Of a stretch of DNA of 64,000 nt, positions 16,268 through 24,849 are shown piece by piece. Both the position numbers and the translations under genes were made by a program. How positions within the stretch are numbered: position 1 is the stretch's first letter; every line of letters begins with the position of its first letter. The notes below the pieces were generated by a model. That model saw only the letters and a list, made by a program, of their open reading frames with translations. It did not search any database and was not told where the DNA came from. Origin of the DNA: Aquamicrobium defluvii. GTDB lineage: Bacteria; Pseudomonadota; Alphaproteobacteria; Rhizobiales; Rhizobiaceae. The DNA lies in assembly GCF_004363725.1 (NCBI RefSeq), contig NZ_SNZF01000004.1, positions 1 to 64,000 on the forward strand, given 5' to 3'.

Positions 16268-16510
16268 TCAACTGCCTGGCACCTTCACCTCGAACAGAGC
16301 GGCTATCTTCGTGCCGGGAAGGAAGAACGCACGCAGATCATTCTCTGGATCAAATCTAGGATTCAACTGACCGTCTGATAGCAACTGCTGCAAAATATGC
16401 GGGGTGAAAAAGCCAAGCGGACGCCATTCCCCGCCCCTGAGGGGTATCGGCTGGTCTCCCTCAACGCGCCTTCGGGTTTGTGTCGACCGTGGAGTCGATG
16501 TGCGTTTCAA
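16268..16510 (-). CDS. Possible short or truncated hypothetical protein
   Basis: An open frame of 80 codons ending directly beside the att-like repeat. The C-terminal two thirds (GGEWRPLGFFTPHILQQLLSDGQLNPRFDPENDLRAFFLPG) look protein-like, while the first 20 residues are basic and less convincing. No family recognised and no clear ribosome binding site at the first Met. It may be the surviving piece of a gene cut by island insertion. Confidence 0.3.
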   Translation of the reverse strand: MKRTSTPRSTQTRRRVEGDQPIPLRGGEWRPLGFFTPHILQQLLSDGQLNPRFDPENDLRAFFLPGTKIAALFEVKVPGS

Positions 16511-16692
16511 TTATAAAAATTACAGCCTTGCATTGGACACAATTGTTCTCCAGTATCTGCTTATCGAACTTGCTGTAGAACTTTGTTTCGCGCTTCGTCG
16601 CTCTTACGATATTCCCCTTCAAATTCGTGTTTTACGACGTTTGTCATTCGGGCAGGCGGCGATCTTCTATACCGATTTGAAAGGAAATCGTT
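16511..16692 (+). promoter_or_regulatory. AT-rich upstream region of the cold-shock gene
   Basis: A 180-nt AT-rich stretch precedes the csp gene, which ends with a good ribosome binding site (GAAAGGAAA, 16679-16687). Cold-shock mRNAs often carry long structured leaders that act as thermosensors; the length fits, but no specific element was identified. Confidence 0.35.
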
Positions 16693-16902
16693 ATGAGCAA
16701 TGGAACAGTGAAGTTCTTCAATTCCACCAAGGGCTTCGGTTTTATCGAGCAGGACGGCGGCGGCGCTGACGTATTTGTGCATATTTCCGCTGTCGAGCGC
16801 TCCGGAATGCAGGGCCTTGTCGAAGGTCAGAAGCTGAGCTTCGACATCGTGAAGGACAATCGCAACGGCAAGAGCGCTGCCGAGAACCTTCAGGCCGCTT
16901 AA
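16693..16902 (+). CDS. Cold-shock protein, CspA family
   Basis: A 69-residue single cold-shock domain. Both RNA-binding motifs are present: KGFGFIEQ (RNP1, residues 13-20) and DVFVHIS (RNP2, about 27-33). Such proteins bind single-stranded RNA and DNA and melt RNA structure at low temperature or in stationary phase. A terminator-like hairpin at 16968-16990 ends the transcript before a small conserved-looking gene. Confidence 0.95.
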   Translation: MSNGTVKFFNSTKGFGFIEQDGGGADVFVHISAVERSGMQGLVEGQKLSFDIVKDNRNGKSAAENLQAA

Positions 16903-16967
16903 GGAATTGCGCTTCGGGTCTTTGACCACGGATGTACTGGCACTGGCCTTCGAGGCGCTTAGGAGAA

Positions 16968-16990
16968 GGTCGGGTTTTCCCGGCCTTTTT
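16968..16990 (+). terminator. Intrinsic terminator after the csp gene
   Basis: Stem GGTCGGG / CCCGGCC (one G-U pair), loop TTTT, followed by TTTTT (16986-16990). Confidence 0.7.
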
Positions 16991-17010
16991 CATTTTCAAG
17001 GAGACTGATT

Positions 17011-17232
17011 ATGAACCAGGCTGCAATTGACGCTGTTTTTCGGCCCAAGCTTAACAAGCAGGAAGCCAAGGCTGACGAGATCACCAGAAACGTTCGGGCA
17101 ATCATGAACGCGGAGGCGGCAAAGCGGGACACTAAGACTGAGCGACTGAGAGCGGCCCGCCTGGCGCGGGACGCCCAAATGCCTGTCGCTCCCATGAAGA
17201 AGATGCGGGCAACGGTGCGCCGTGTAAAATAG
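17011..17232 (+). CDS. Small basic protein of unknown function
   Basis: A 73-residue Lys/Arg/Ala-rich protein predicted to be mostly helical (KQEAKADEITRNVRAIMNAEAAKRDTKTERLRAARLARDAQ). CAAGGAGACTG gives a strong ribosome binding site 7 nt before ATG 17011. It lies directly after the csp terminator. No family is recognised; the composition would suit a nucleic-acid-associated protein, which is speculation. Confidence 0.6.
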   Translation: MNQAAIDAVFRPKLNKQEAKADEITRNVRAIMNAEAAKRDTKTERLRAARLARDAQMPVAPMKKMRATVRRVK

Positions 17233-17553
17233 AACCCGGGCTGCCGATCTCGCGCCGGCAATATGTTCCACGAAAGCGCATGTCGTGGACGGCCTCGGGA
17301 AATTGCCGGACAGACCGACGACCAGGGGATTGGACATTGGCAGCCTTCTGGTCGCGGGCTGCTCCGGACGCAAGTCCGCCGGGTATTCTTCCCCGGGCCG
17401 GACAACGATTCCACAGTATGAAAGCAGCCCGCTTGCACCGCTTTTTTCGCGGGGCAAAGTCGGGCGCAATCTGTTGGCTCCAGCCGTGCCGTGGCGGCTT
17501 CCTTTGTCTGGCGCCCCGGGCGGTGCTGCGCTACCAGACCGTAAGAGTTTCGT
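17233..17553. other. Intergenic gap without supported gene
   Basis: About 320 nt between the small basic protein and the membrane protein. Frames are open on both strands because of high GC, but none shows a ribosome binding site, a domain or a consistent composition. No hairpin or repeat stands out. Confidence 0.4.
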
Positions 17554-17568
17554 TTGCATGGATTCGCG

Positions 17569-18057
17569 ATGAGCAAGGCTGCCACTTCGTTCGTTCTGAT
17601 TGCGGCGCTGAGCGGCGTCCTGATGGCGCTCAGCCTGGCCGTCGCGCGCCATGGCTATCCGTTCGGCATGGTGGGCGTGCGGCGGCTGGATGAAATTGCC
17701 GCCGCACAGAACTTCTTTCCGATTGCGGCCATATATTTCTTCAGCGCCATGCTGATGATGCTGCTGCCGCTGAAGGCTGCGGGGTTCGTGCTGGTCAATG
17801 CAGCGGATGCCCTGATGTGGACGGCGATCGCGCTTCTTGCGGCGATTGTCGGATGCGTTCTGGCGCGCTGGGCTTTCGGGCAGACGAGTATCCTGCGCAA
17901 TCTGCTGGACTGGCGCTTCCTGTTTCCGCTGGCGATCGTAGGGTGTCATCTCGGGCTGAATACGTTGCGACGCAACGTGCTGTTGCGCAGTCTGGCCTTT
18001 GCCGGGTTTGCGGTGTTGACGCTTGCCTGCCTGTTCTGGAACTTCCGGCTGGCCTGA
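17569..18057 (+). CDS. Integral membrane protein of unknown function
   Basis: A 162-residue protein with about five hydrophobic helices (SFVLIAALSGVLMALSLAVA, FFPIAAIYFFSAMLMMLLPL, ALMWTAIALLAAIVGCVLA, FLFPLAIVGCHLGLNTL and SLAFAGFAVLTLACLFW). No catalytic motif seen. ATG 17569 was chosen; another ATG lies at 17554. The stop codon lies within the first unit of a 13-bp tandem repeat. The gene precedes a broken DoxX gene in the same direction. Confidence 0.65.
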   Translation: MSKAATSFVLIAALSGVLMALSLAVARHGYPFGMVGVRRLDEIAAAQNFFPIAAIYFFSAMLMMLLPLKAAGFVLVNAADALMWTAIALLAAIVGCVLARWAFGQTSILRNLLDWRFLFPLAIVGCHLGLNTLRRNVLLRSLAFAGFAVLTLACLFWNFRLA

Positions 18058-18118
18058 ACGCGGGGTCTGAACGTGGGGTCTGAACGTGGGGTCTGAACGT
18101 GGGGCCTGAAAGCGGGGC
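18054..18118 (+). repeat. Tandem repeat, 13-bp unit, five copies
   Basis: Unit CTGAACGTGGGGT repeated five times without gaps; copies 2-4 are nearly identical and copies 1 and 5 diverge at one to three positions. The first copy contains the TGA stop of the upstream membrane protein. Such short tandem arrays change copy number by slippage. Confidence 0.9.
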
Positions 18119-18174
18119 TTGTGCACGCATAAGCCGGTGATCATATGCGGGCGGCAACGGGGCGGGGACTGACG

Positions 18175-18575
18175 ATGCCGCAGATCATCCATAACATACT
18201 GGGTTCCGGCTGGTTCGGATATGTTGCCCGTATTGCACTTACCTTCATGTTCTGGTCGGGCGGCCTTGCCAAACTGATCGATTTCAATGCCGGTGTGGGC
18301 GAAATGGTGCATTTCGGACTGGAGCCCGCCTGGCTTTTCAACATCGCCACATCATCGTCCAGATAGGCGGATCGCTGCTCATCATGTTCAATCGCTGGAC
18401 ATGGCTGGGCGCAGGAGCGCTTGCCGTCCTCACCGCGCTGACGATCCCGCTCGCCCATAATTTCTGGGCGATGGTGGAGCCTGTCAGGACGATGGAATTC
18501 TATGTCGTCATCGAGCATATCAAGGTAATCGGAGCGCTGACGGTTGTTGCCTGTGCTTCCGTGTGCAAGACCTGA
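18175..18575 (+). pseudogene. DoxX-family membrane protein gene, frameshifted
   Basis: The first frame gives a DoxX-like start (GWFGYVARIALTFMFWSGGLAKLIDF) and stops after LFNIATSSSR. If one base is restored in the ACATCATCG segment near 18348, the frame runs on as IIVQIGGSLLIMFNRWTWLGAGALAVLTALTIPLAHNFW to the stop at 18575, giving a normal DoxX length of about 133 residues with four helices. One missing C explains the break, so it is either a recent mutation or a sequencing error. DoxX-like proteins are small membrane proteins linked to redox stress. Confidence 0.8.
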
Positions 18576-18576
18576 A

Positions 18577-18660
18577 GCGCATCGCGGTTTTTATATCCGC
18601 TCCTTTCTGTTTTGGCGCATGCCGTTGTTCTGAAACAGCTTTCTCTGCCGAAGCGCTTGT
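18577..18660. repeat. Dispersed intergenic repeat, AGCGCATCGCG type
   Basis: AAGCGCATCGCGGTTTTTAT, then CGCTCCTTTCTG, then GGCGCATGCCGTTGTT. The same order of blocks is found at 41124-41222, so both are copies of one intergenic element common in this group of bacteria. Confidence 0.65.
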
Positions 18661-18813
18661 CTCAGGACAGATTCCGCGGTGGTGATATTGTAACCGCTAA
18701 AGTTGATTCATCTTTATTGCCGGTTCGTTGAGTTTTGGGGCGAACAATTCCTCTTGCAAGGAAAGTCCGGCCTGCCGGGGCACTTTGTCTGTACGAAGCA
18801 AGGAGGAGGTTTC

Positions 18814-19368
18814 ATGCCCGTATCGAGGAAGACAGGAATGCTGGTGAAGCTGGCTTGCTCATCCGTGTTTGCGGTGGCGCTGAGCCTTCCCGCGCAGGCG
18901 CTGGATATTGGCGGCAGAGGACCTGGCGTCAGCGTGGACAGCCGGGACGGCGGCCTTGGCGTCGGCGTTTCGGTTGGCGGGTCCAGGGGCGTCAATGCCG
19001 GTGCCGGCGTCGGAACAAGCAAGGGCCTCGGTGTCGGCGCAGGGGCTTCGGTGGGCGGCAGGAATGGCGTCAATGCCGGCCTTGGCGCCAGCGTGGGCGG
19101 CGCAAATGCCGTAAGAGCAGGAGTTGGGCTCGGTGTGGGAAGCGGCATATCTGCCGGCGTCGGGATTGGCGTGGGGACCCGGCCGGGTACGCCCGGCACA
19201 CCGGGTAATCCGGGTGTGAACCCCAGTCTGCCGGCCGTGGTTGCGAACATGCCGGCAAGCGACGTCCGGATGCTGCGCAAGAGGTGCATCGATATCCTCG
19301 GCAATCCGGGTGCATATGATGCGCAATTCGCCCAGCTTTGCCGGATGCTGCAGGTGGCGTCACGCTGA
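18814..19368 (+). CDS. Exported glycine-rich repeat protein
   Basis: A 184-residue protein with a signal peptide (residues 1-29, ending LSLPAQA-LD). The mature part is built from imperfect Gly/Val/Ala repeats of about 12-20 residues (GVSVGGSRGVNAGAGVG, GASVGGRNGVNAGLGAS, GVGLGVGSGISAGVGIG), then a Pro-Gly hinge (RPGTPGTPGNPG) and a compact C-terminal domain with two cysteines (KRCIDI, QLCRML). AAGGAGGAGG lies before ATG 18814. It could be a surface or matrix protein; this is inference from composition. Repeats suggest length variation between strains. Confidence 0.75.
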   Translation: MPVSRKTGMLVKLACSSVFAVALSLPAQALDIGGRGPGVSVDSRDGGLGVGVSVGGSRGVNAGAGVGTSKGLGVGAGASVGGRNGVNAGLGASVGGANAVRAGVGLGVGSGISAGVGIGVGTRPGTPGTPGNPGVNPSLPAVVANMPASDVRMLRKRCIDILGNPGAYDAQFAQLCRMLQVASR

Positions 19369-19470
19369 CGGCGCACGATCCGGAGATGAGCGCGCATCGG
19401 GCAGAGGCGCGTTTATCGCAGGGCGTGCAGCTCGATCGACATCTCCCCCAGGATAATTCCGGTGCAGGCG

Positions 19471-19818
19471 CTAGTTGCAGACCATTCTCACACGTCCCCC
19501 GGCATCCGTCGCGGGACCGCAGGAGATCGGTGCTGCAGGCTCGGCCGGCGTCGTCGCGGCAGGGCTGGCGGGCGTGCCCCGGCCGCTTGCACGCGCAGGT
19601 CGGGCCGCGCGGACGTACTGCGGCGAACTGACGGGGAAGACATTCGAGCCGCTTTCAACGGGCGGCGTCCGGGTGCCGGAGGGCCCCTTGTCCCAGATGC
19701 GCCTTGCATCGACCTGCCGGGGGATGACCACGGTGCCGTCGTCGGTACGCGCGCAGCCGGCGCCCGACAGCAAGAGGCAGCAAAGAAAAAGTGGACCAAG
19801 GTGAGCGGGTTTCAGCAT
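19471..19818 (-). CDS. Small putative lipoprotein
   Basis: A 115-residue protein with a type II signal sequence: hydrophobic LGPLFLCCLLLSGAGC with lipobox LSGAGC (Cys22). The mature part is low complexity and rich in Pro, Ala, Ser and Arg, ending with a possible disulfide pair (PISCGPATDAGGRVRMVCN). No domain recognised. It is transcribed convergently to the Gly-rich protein and divergently from the hybrid kinase. Confidence 0.6.
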   Translation of the reverse strand: MLKPAHLGPLFLCCLLLSGAGCARTDDGTVVIPRQVDARRIWDKGPSGTRTPPVESGSNVFPVSSPQYVRAARPARASGRGTPASPAATTPAEPAAPISCGPATDAGGRVRMVCN

Positions 19819-20004
19819 GTCCCCAATCCGATAGCGCGAGACGCAGGTGTTGACAATGCGTTTGCGTTACGCCTGCGCACGGCACCACCGGGGGTGGATG
19901 AAGCCGGCACGCTTGCCTTATGGTTAGCAGACAGTTAGCCTTGTCATCAGCACTTCCATTGCGCGCATAAGGGGTGTCCGGCAGGGGAGCAGGGCTGGGT
20001 TCAT

Positions 20005-23000
20005 ATGGGGCAAGCGCACGGGCCGATCGGGCAGGGCGGCGAAAATGGGAGTGCCGATGGCGCTCACGCCGGTGATGCTCAGGCTGCGCCGGCCGTCTCC
20101 TTGCCGGCACCGGCAGATGGCCTTTCTCTTTCCAATCATGATGGCGACGCATCGTGCTGGCTCTGGGAAACCGGCCCGGACCTGCGGTTCTCATGGCTTT
20201 CGGACAATTACTTCGCAGCCAGCGGAAGGCCGCCGGAAACCGTCATCGGCCGTTTCCGGTTCGATTTCATGGAACAGGCCCGCCACGGCAACCACAATGT
20301 GCTGGCTCACCTCGACGACTTGCACCAGCGTCGCCCATTTCGCGATTTCGTCTACGAGTTGAAGGACGGCCCCGCCTTCTGCCGCTGGGTTTCCACCAGC
20401 GGGGAACCGCATTTCGATGCGCAGGGCAATTTCACCGGCTACCGGGGCATTGCGCGCAACATCACCGCCATAGTGGTGCAGGTGCAGGATTTCATGCCTG
20501 CCCCGCACGTTGCGATGCGCGAGGCGCGCCAGGCCATTGCCGCGCTGAATGCCATCAGCGATGCATTGTGCCTCTATGACGAGAACGACGTTCTGATCCT
20601 GCACAACGAGGCTCTCCTCCAGCTCTATTGCGGACTTGGCGATGTGATCAGGCCCGGTATTTCATTCGGCCAGATACTCGATGCCGGGCTGGCACGCGGC
20701 CTGTGGGACACGGGCGGGCTGTCGGACGCTGACTGGCGCGAGGCGACACTGGAAGCGCGCCGGAACTCGAACGGCCATCCCGTGCCGATCCGCTTTGCCA
20801 GCGGCCGCATGGTGCAGCAGCGCTCCATCCGCACCGACACCGGCATGCTGGTCTCGACATGCTCCGATGTGACCGAGCTGGAAAGCAGCAAGGCACGGAG
20901 CCATCAGCTCCGCCTCGATCTGGAGCGAACCGTCGATCTGCTGGACATGGCCATCGTCATTGTCGACGAGGCGCTCAATGCGGAGCTGATCAACCGGGCC
21001 TTCTGGAAGCTGTGGAACCTGTCGCCGGATCAGGTCGAGCCGGGCCGCCCGTTCCGCGCGCTGCTCGAGGCTGACAGGCATACGGGGGTCTATGGCGTCG
21101 ACGACGATGCGTGGGAGGATTATGTCTCGCGCCGGCTGGCTGAAATCCGGGCCGGCGAGGTGGCGCCACGCGAGTTCCGCCGGGCGGACGGCCGCACCAT
21201 GATCTACTCCGTCACCGCGCTTTCGGGCGGCCGGCGGCTCATTTCCTATTATGATGTCACGGCGCTGAAGGAGCGTGAGCGGGCATTGCGCGAAAGCATG
21301 CGCGAGAATGAACTCTTCCGCAGCCTGATCGACAACGTGCCTGTGTCGATCTACGCCAAGCATGCGGATTTGAGACAATTCTATGTCAATCGCGGGTGGA
21401 GCGAACTGACCGGCATCAGCCGCGAGGATGCAGTCGGCAGGACCGACATGGAGCTGTTTGGCGTTCACGGACGGGGAATGACGGAAAGCGATCTGGCCGT
21501 GTTGCGGACTGGCGAAACCCAGGAGGGCGAGGAAATCGTGATGGCGGCCGACGGCGCGGTCCGGCATCAGTTCGCGCGCAAAAGCGCGATGACCGCTTCC
21601 GATGGATCGCTTTATCTCATCGGCTCGACCACCGACATCACCGAGCTGAAGCAGAGGGAGGCCGAGCTTGACGAGGCGCGCCGCCGGGCCGAACTCGCCG
21701 ATCGCGCCAAATCCGAGTTTCTGGCCAATATGAGCCATGAAATCCGCACGCCCATGAATGGCGTGCTCGGCATGGCGGAGCTGTTGTCGAAGACGGAGCT
21801 CGACCAGAAGCAACGGACCTTCACAGATATCATCACGAAATCCGGCAATGCCCTGCTTGCCATCATCAACGACATCCTCGACTTCTCGAAGATCGATGCC
21901 GGACAGATGGTTCTCGATCCTGCGCCTTTCCATCTGGGCGAGGCCGTCGACGATGCCCTCGCTCTCGTCGTGGCACACGCGCGCGAAAAGGATGTGGAAC
22001 TTGTCGTCCGTGTCGAGCCCGGTCTGGAAAGTTGCTTCGTCGGCGATGCGGCGCGCATCCGCCAGATCCTGCTCAACCTGCTTGGCAATGCGGTGAAGTT
22101 CACCGATCACGGCCATGTGCTGGTCGATGTGTCGGGAGAAGACAGGGGCGACAGAACGAAGCTGCATTTCGCCGTGACGGATACGGGCATCGGCATTCCG
22201 GCCGGCAAACTGGCGCTGGTGTTCGACAAGTTCAGCCAGGTCGATGGCTCCTCGACGCGCCGGCATGAGGGCACAGGGCTGGGGCTGGCCATCTCGTCGC
22301 GGCTGGTTGCGCTGATGGGCGGCGAGATCGGCGTGGAAAGCGAGCCGGGCCGGGGCTCGACCTTCTGGTTCGAAATAACCCTCGAAAAGGGCAGCAGCCT
22401 CGCGGCACAGCCAGCGCCTCCGGTCGATGTGACCGGGGCGAGGGTGCTTGTCATCGACGACAACGCGGTCAATCGCGCCATCCTGAGCGAACAGATGCAA
22501 TCCTGGGGTTTCGATTGCTGCGCCGCCGCCAACGGCATCGAGGGCCTGAAGGTTCTGGAGGCTGCCGCCGCGCGGGGCGTTGACGTGGAATGCATCGTGC
22601 TCGACTACCAGATGCCCGGCATGAGCGGACCGGACGTGGCGCGGGCGGTGCGTGCTGCATCGGGTTTCCGCGACATACCTGTCCTGCTGCTCACCTCGGT
22701 CGATCATTCGATGGCCGATCCGTTGTGCCGGGATCTCGACATCCATGCCCACCTTACGAAGCCTGTGCGCTCTTCGGCCCTGCTTGCAGTGCTGGTCGAT
22801 GCGATTCAGCGTTACCGGGGCGGGCCGGCAGACGAGGCTGCGGATCTCGGCGATGAACCGCCTCCGGCTCGAACGGCGCCCGATCCTGTCGAGGTTGCCG
22901 AAACCGGAAAACCGGTTTCGGCTTCCGCCGGCGGGACTCCAGCCCGGTCCCCCGACATACTGGTCGCCGAAGACAATGAGGTGAACCAGCTTGTGTTCAC

Positions 23001-23361
23001 GCAGATCCTTTCCGAAAGCGGATACAGCTTCGAGATCGTCGCCAACGGCATGCTGGCGGTCGAGGCATACCGGACCCTGCGGCCGCGGATGATCCTGATG
23101 GACGTTTCCATGCCGCAGATGAACGGCTACGAGGCCACCGCCCGTATCCGCGAAAGCGAGGCGGCTGGCGCGTCGCACATACCGATCGTCGGGGTGACGG
23201 CCCATGCGCTCAAGGGCGATCGCGAGCGCTGCCTCGAAAGCGGCATGGACGATTATCTGCCCAAGCCCGTCAGCCCGCGGGCGCTGATGGCCAAGCTGGA
23301 GCGATGGCTCGGACATTCCTGCCCCCGCGAATGCGAGCAGCAGGAAACCGGGCGCGGCTAG
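20005..23361 (+). CDS. Multi-PAS hybrid sensor histidine kinase with two receiver domains
   Basis: An 1118-residue protein without membrane helices, so probably cytosolic. Domains in order: PAS (about 48-160), PAS (175-290), PAS (300-420), PAS (430-550, LFRSLIDNVPVSIYAKHADL), HisKA with the phospho-His in NMSHEIRTPMNG (about 575), HATPase with DTGIGIP and GTGLGLAIS (about 680-800), receiver 1 with Asp in CIVLDYQMPGMSG (about 870) and receiver 2 with Asp in MILMDVSMPQMNG (about 1033). A phosphorelay partner with an HPt domain is expected elsewhere. It lies upstream of the pst operon, but after a repeat-containing gap and is not PhoR-like, so a link to phosphate is not implied. The start ATG 20005 has only a weak ribosome binding site. 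Confidence 0.93.
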   Translation: MGQAHGPIGQGGENGSADGAHAGDAQAAPAVSLPAPADGLSLSNHDGDASCWLWETGPDLRFSWLSDNYFAASGRPPETVIGRFRFDFMEQARHGNHNVLAHLDDLHQRRPFRDFVYELKDGPAFCRWVSTSGEPHFDAQGNFTGYRGIARNITAIVVQVQDFMPAPHVAMREARQAIAALNAISDALCLYDENDVLILHNEALLQLYCGLGDVIRPGISFGQILDAGLARGLWDTGGLSDADWREATLEARRNSNGHPVPIRFASGRMVQQRSIRTDTGMLVSTCSDVTELESSKARSHQLRLDLERTVDLLDMAIVIVDEALNAELINRAFWKLWNLSPDQVEPGRPFRALLEADRHTGVYGVDDDAWEDYVSRRLAEIRAGEVAPREFRRADGRTMIYSVTALSGGRRLISYYDVTALKERERALRESMRENELFRSLIDNVPVSIYAKHADLRQFYVNRGWSELTGISREDAVGRTDMELFGVHGRGMTESDLAVLRTGETQEGEEIVMAADGAVRHQFARKSAMTASDGSLYLIGSTTDITELKQREAELDEARRRAELADRAKSEFLANMSHEIRTPMNGVLGMAELLSKTELDQKQRTFTDIITKSGNALLAIINDILDFSKIDAGQMVLDPAPFHLGEAVDDALALVVAHAREKDVELVVRVEPGLESCFVGDAARIRQILLNLLGNAVKFTDHGHVLVDVSGEDRGDRTKLHFAVTDTGIGIPAGKLALVFDKFSQVDGSSTRRHEGTGLGLAISSRLVALMGGEIGVESEPGRGSTFWFEITLEKGSSLAAQPAPPVDVTGARVLVIDDNAVNRAILSEQMQSWGFDCCAAANGIEGLKVLEAAAARGVDVECIVLDYQMPGMSGPDVARAVRAASGFRDIPVLLLTSVDHSMADPLCRDLDIHAHLTKPVRSSALLAVLVDAIQRYRGGPADEAADLGDEPPPARTAPDPVEVAETGKPVSASAGGTPARSPDILVAEDNEVNQLVFTQILSESGYSFEIVANGMLAVEAYRTLRPRMILMDVSMPQMNGYEATARIRESEAAGASHIPIVGVTAHALKGDRERCLESGMDDYLPKPVSPRALMAKLERWLGHSCPRECEQQETGRG

Positions 23362-23362
23362 A

Positions 23363-23465
23363 GCGCCGTGCGTCCTTTCGGACGCACAAGGGACGCTCTG
23401 ACATTTTGTTTGAGCATCGGAATAATCCGAAAACCGACTACACTTTTCGGTCCGATGCTCTAACG
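23363..23465. repeat. Dispersed palindromic intergenic repeat
   Basis: GAGCGCCGTGCGTCC and GGACGCACAAGGGACGCTC form an imperfect inverted repeat, followed by GAGCATCGGA...TCCGAAAACCG and CGGTCCGATGCTC, a second dyad. This two-hairpin layout is a common dispersed intergenic element in Phyllobacteriaceae and Brucellaceae. Confidence 0.7.
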
Positions 23466-23621
23466 GACCGCACGCTGCTCAACGGGCCGGAGAAAGCCAC
23501 AAGGGCGGCAATAACAGGCAGATAGCGCGGATGGCCGTTTCCCTTGCAGGTGTCCGGGCTTTGCAGTCGCGCGGATGCCGTCAAACCCTTCCATGTCAAG
23601 CTTTACCGGACCGACACGAAA

Positions 23622-23639
23622 CTGTCATGCGACTGTAAT
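23622..23639 (+). promoter_or_regulatory. Pho box upstream of pstS
   Basis: CTGTCAT-GCGA-CTGTAAT is a near-perfect PhoB site (two CTGTCAT-type 7-mers, 4-nt spacer). It ends 73 nt before the pstS ATG. PhoB is encoded at the end of the same operon, so this is likely an autoregulated phosphate-starvation promoter. Confidence 0.9.
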
Positions 23640-23712
23640 AAACGGGGTCTATTGGCCACACCGGGCGCTGAAGGAGCGCTGCCAGACCACCTTGCGAACA
23701 GGAGCAGGCCAA

Positions 23713-24750
23713 ATGAAAAGATACGTCCTCACCGCGTCGGTTGCGGCGCTTGCGCTGGCCGCGACGGCGGGCTTCGCCTCGGTGCGCGACCAGATCCAGA
23801 TCGCCGGTTCGTCGACCGTTCTTCCCTACGCCAAGATCGTTGCCGAGAACTTCTCGGAAGCCTATTCCAACTTCAAGACCCCGGTCGTGGAGTCGGGCGG
23901 TTCGTCGGGCGGCCTCAAGGAATTCTGCAAGGGCGTCGGCGAGAACACCATCGACATCGCCAACTCCTCGCGCCCGATCAAGGAGTCGGAAGTGAAGGCC
24001 TGCGCCGATGCCGGCGTCACCGACATCCAGGAAGTGCGCATCGGCTATGACGGCATCGTTTTCGCCACCGACATCAACGGTCCCGACTGGGCCCTGACCG
24101 CACAGGATATCTACAAGGCGCTCGCCGCTCAGGTCGTCGTCGACGGCAAGCTGGTCGACAACAAGGTCGCCAAGTGGAACGAAGTGAATTCGGCGCTGCC
24201 CGACTGGGATATCGCCGCCTACATTCCCGGCGAAAAGCACGGCACCCGCGAAGTCTTCGAAGAGAAGCTGATGACGGAAGGCTGCAAGGCTTCCGGCGCT
24301 CTCGAAGCCATCAAGGCCACCGGCACTGACGACAAGGCCGCCGCGGCCGCCTGCATCGCAGTCCGCAAGGATGGCAAGGCCGTCGACATCGATGGCGACT
24401 ACACCGAAACGCTTGCCCGCATCGACTCCAACAAGACCGGTGTAGGCGTGTTCGGCCTCGCCTTCTACGAGAACAACGCCGACAAGCTGAAGGTCGCCAC
24501 CGTCGAGGGCGTGAGCCCGTCGGTCGAGACCATCGCCAAGGGCGAGTATCCGGTGTCGCGCCCGCTCTTCTTCTACGTGAAGAAGGCTCACCTCGACGTC
24601 GTCCCGGGCCTGAAGGAGTATGTGAACTTCTTCCTCTCCGACGACATGGTCGGCCCTGAGAGCCCGCTGGCCGAATACGGTCTGGTCTCGGCTCCCGATG
24701 CGGAGCGCGACGAGCAGCGCTCGGCTTTCGAGTCCGGCAAAACCCTCTGA
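23713..24750 (+). CDS. pstS: Phosphate ABC transporter, periplasmic phosphate-binding protein
   Basis: A 345-residue binding protein with signal peptide (residues 1-22, ALAATAGFA-S). Phosphate-contact motifs are visible: AGSSTVLPYAKIVAENF near the mature N-terminus, ESGGSSGGLKEFCKG, NSSRPIKESE and the EKHGTREVFEEK segment. It captures inorganic phosphate in the periplasm for PstCAB. ATG 23713 follows AGGAGCAGG; the long open frame upstream covers the Pho box and is not coding. It is the first gene of pstSCAB-phoU-phoB, expected to be induced by PhoB under phosphate limitation. Confidence 0.95.
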   Translation: MKRYVLTASVAALALAATAGFASVRDQIQIAGSSTVLPYAKIVAENFSEAYSNFKTPVVESGGSSGGLKEFCKGVGENTIDIANSSRPIKESEVKACADAGVTDIQEVRIGYDGIVFATDINGPDWALTAQDIYKALAAQVVVDGKLVDNKVAKWNEVNSALPDWDIAAYIPGEKHGTREVFEEKLMTEGCKASGALEAIKATGTDDKAAAAACIAVRKDGKAVDIDGDYTETLARIDSNKTGVGVFGLAFYENNADKLKVATVEGVSPSVETIAKGEYPVSRPLFFYVKKAHLDVVPGLKEYVNFFLSDDMVGPESPLAEYGLVSAPDAERDEQRSAFESGKTL

Positions 24751-24761
24751 CGAAACCGGTT

Positions 24762-24790
24762 CGGGGCGCGCGCCTGGTTCCCGCGCCCCG
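24762..24790 (+). promoter_or_regulatory. Stem-loop between pstS and pstC
   Basis: Perfect 9-bp stem CGGGGCGCG / CGCGCCCCG with an 11-nt loop, 12 nt after the pstS stop, with no following T-run. It is likely to stabilise the pstS message or weaken read-through into pstC. Confidence 0.6.
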
Positions 24791-24849
24791 TCCCTCCGCT
24801 GTGTGAAGCAATCCAGGGCCAGCCCCTGAAAGCCAACCGGACACACTTC

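Noticed and set aside
18054..18118. Possible CRISPR array
   Set aside because: The repeats are 13 bp and directly adjacent without spacers, so it is a simple tandem repeat.
16996..18312. 438-codon minus-strand frame across 17.0-18.3 kb
   Set aside because: It overlaps a plausible membrane protein gene and the tandem repeat; translation is Arg/Pro/Gln-rich without motifs.
20662..23316. Very long open frame on the minus strand opposite the hybrid kinase (884 codons)
   Set aside because: It is the antisense shadow of a GC-rich gene with clear PAS, kinase and receiver domains on the plus strand; the minus translation is His/Arg/Asp-rich and has no domain.
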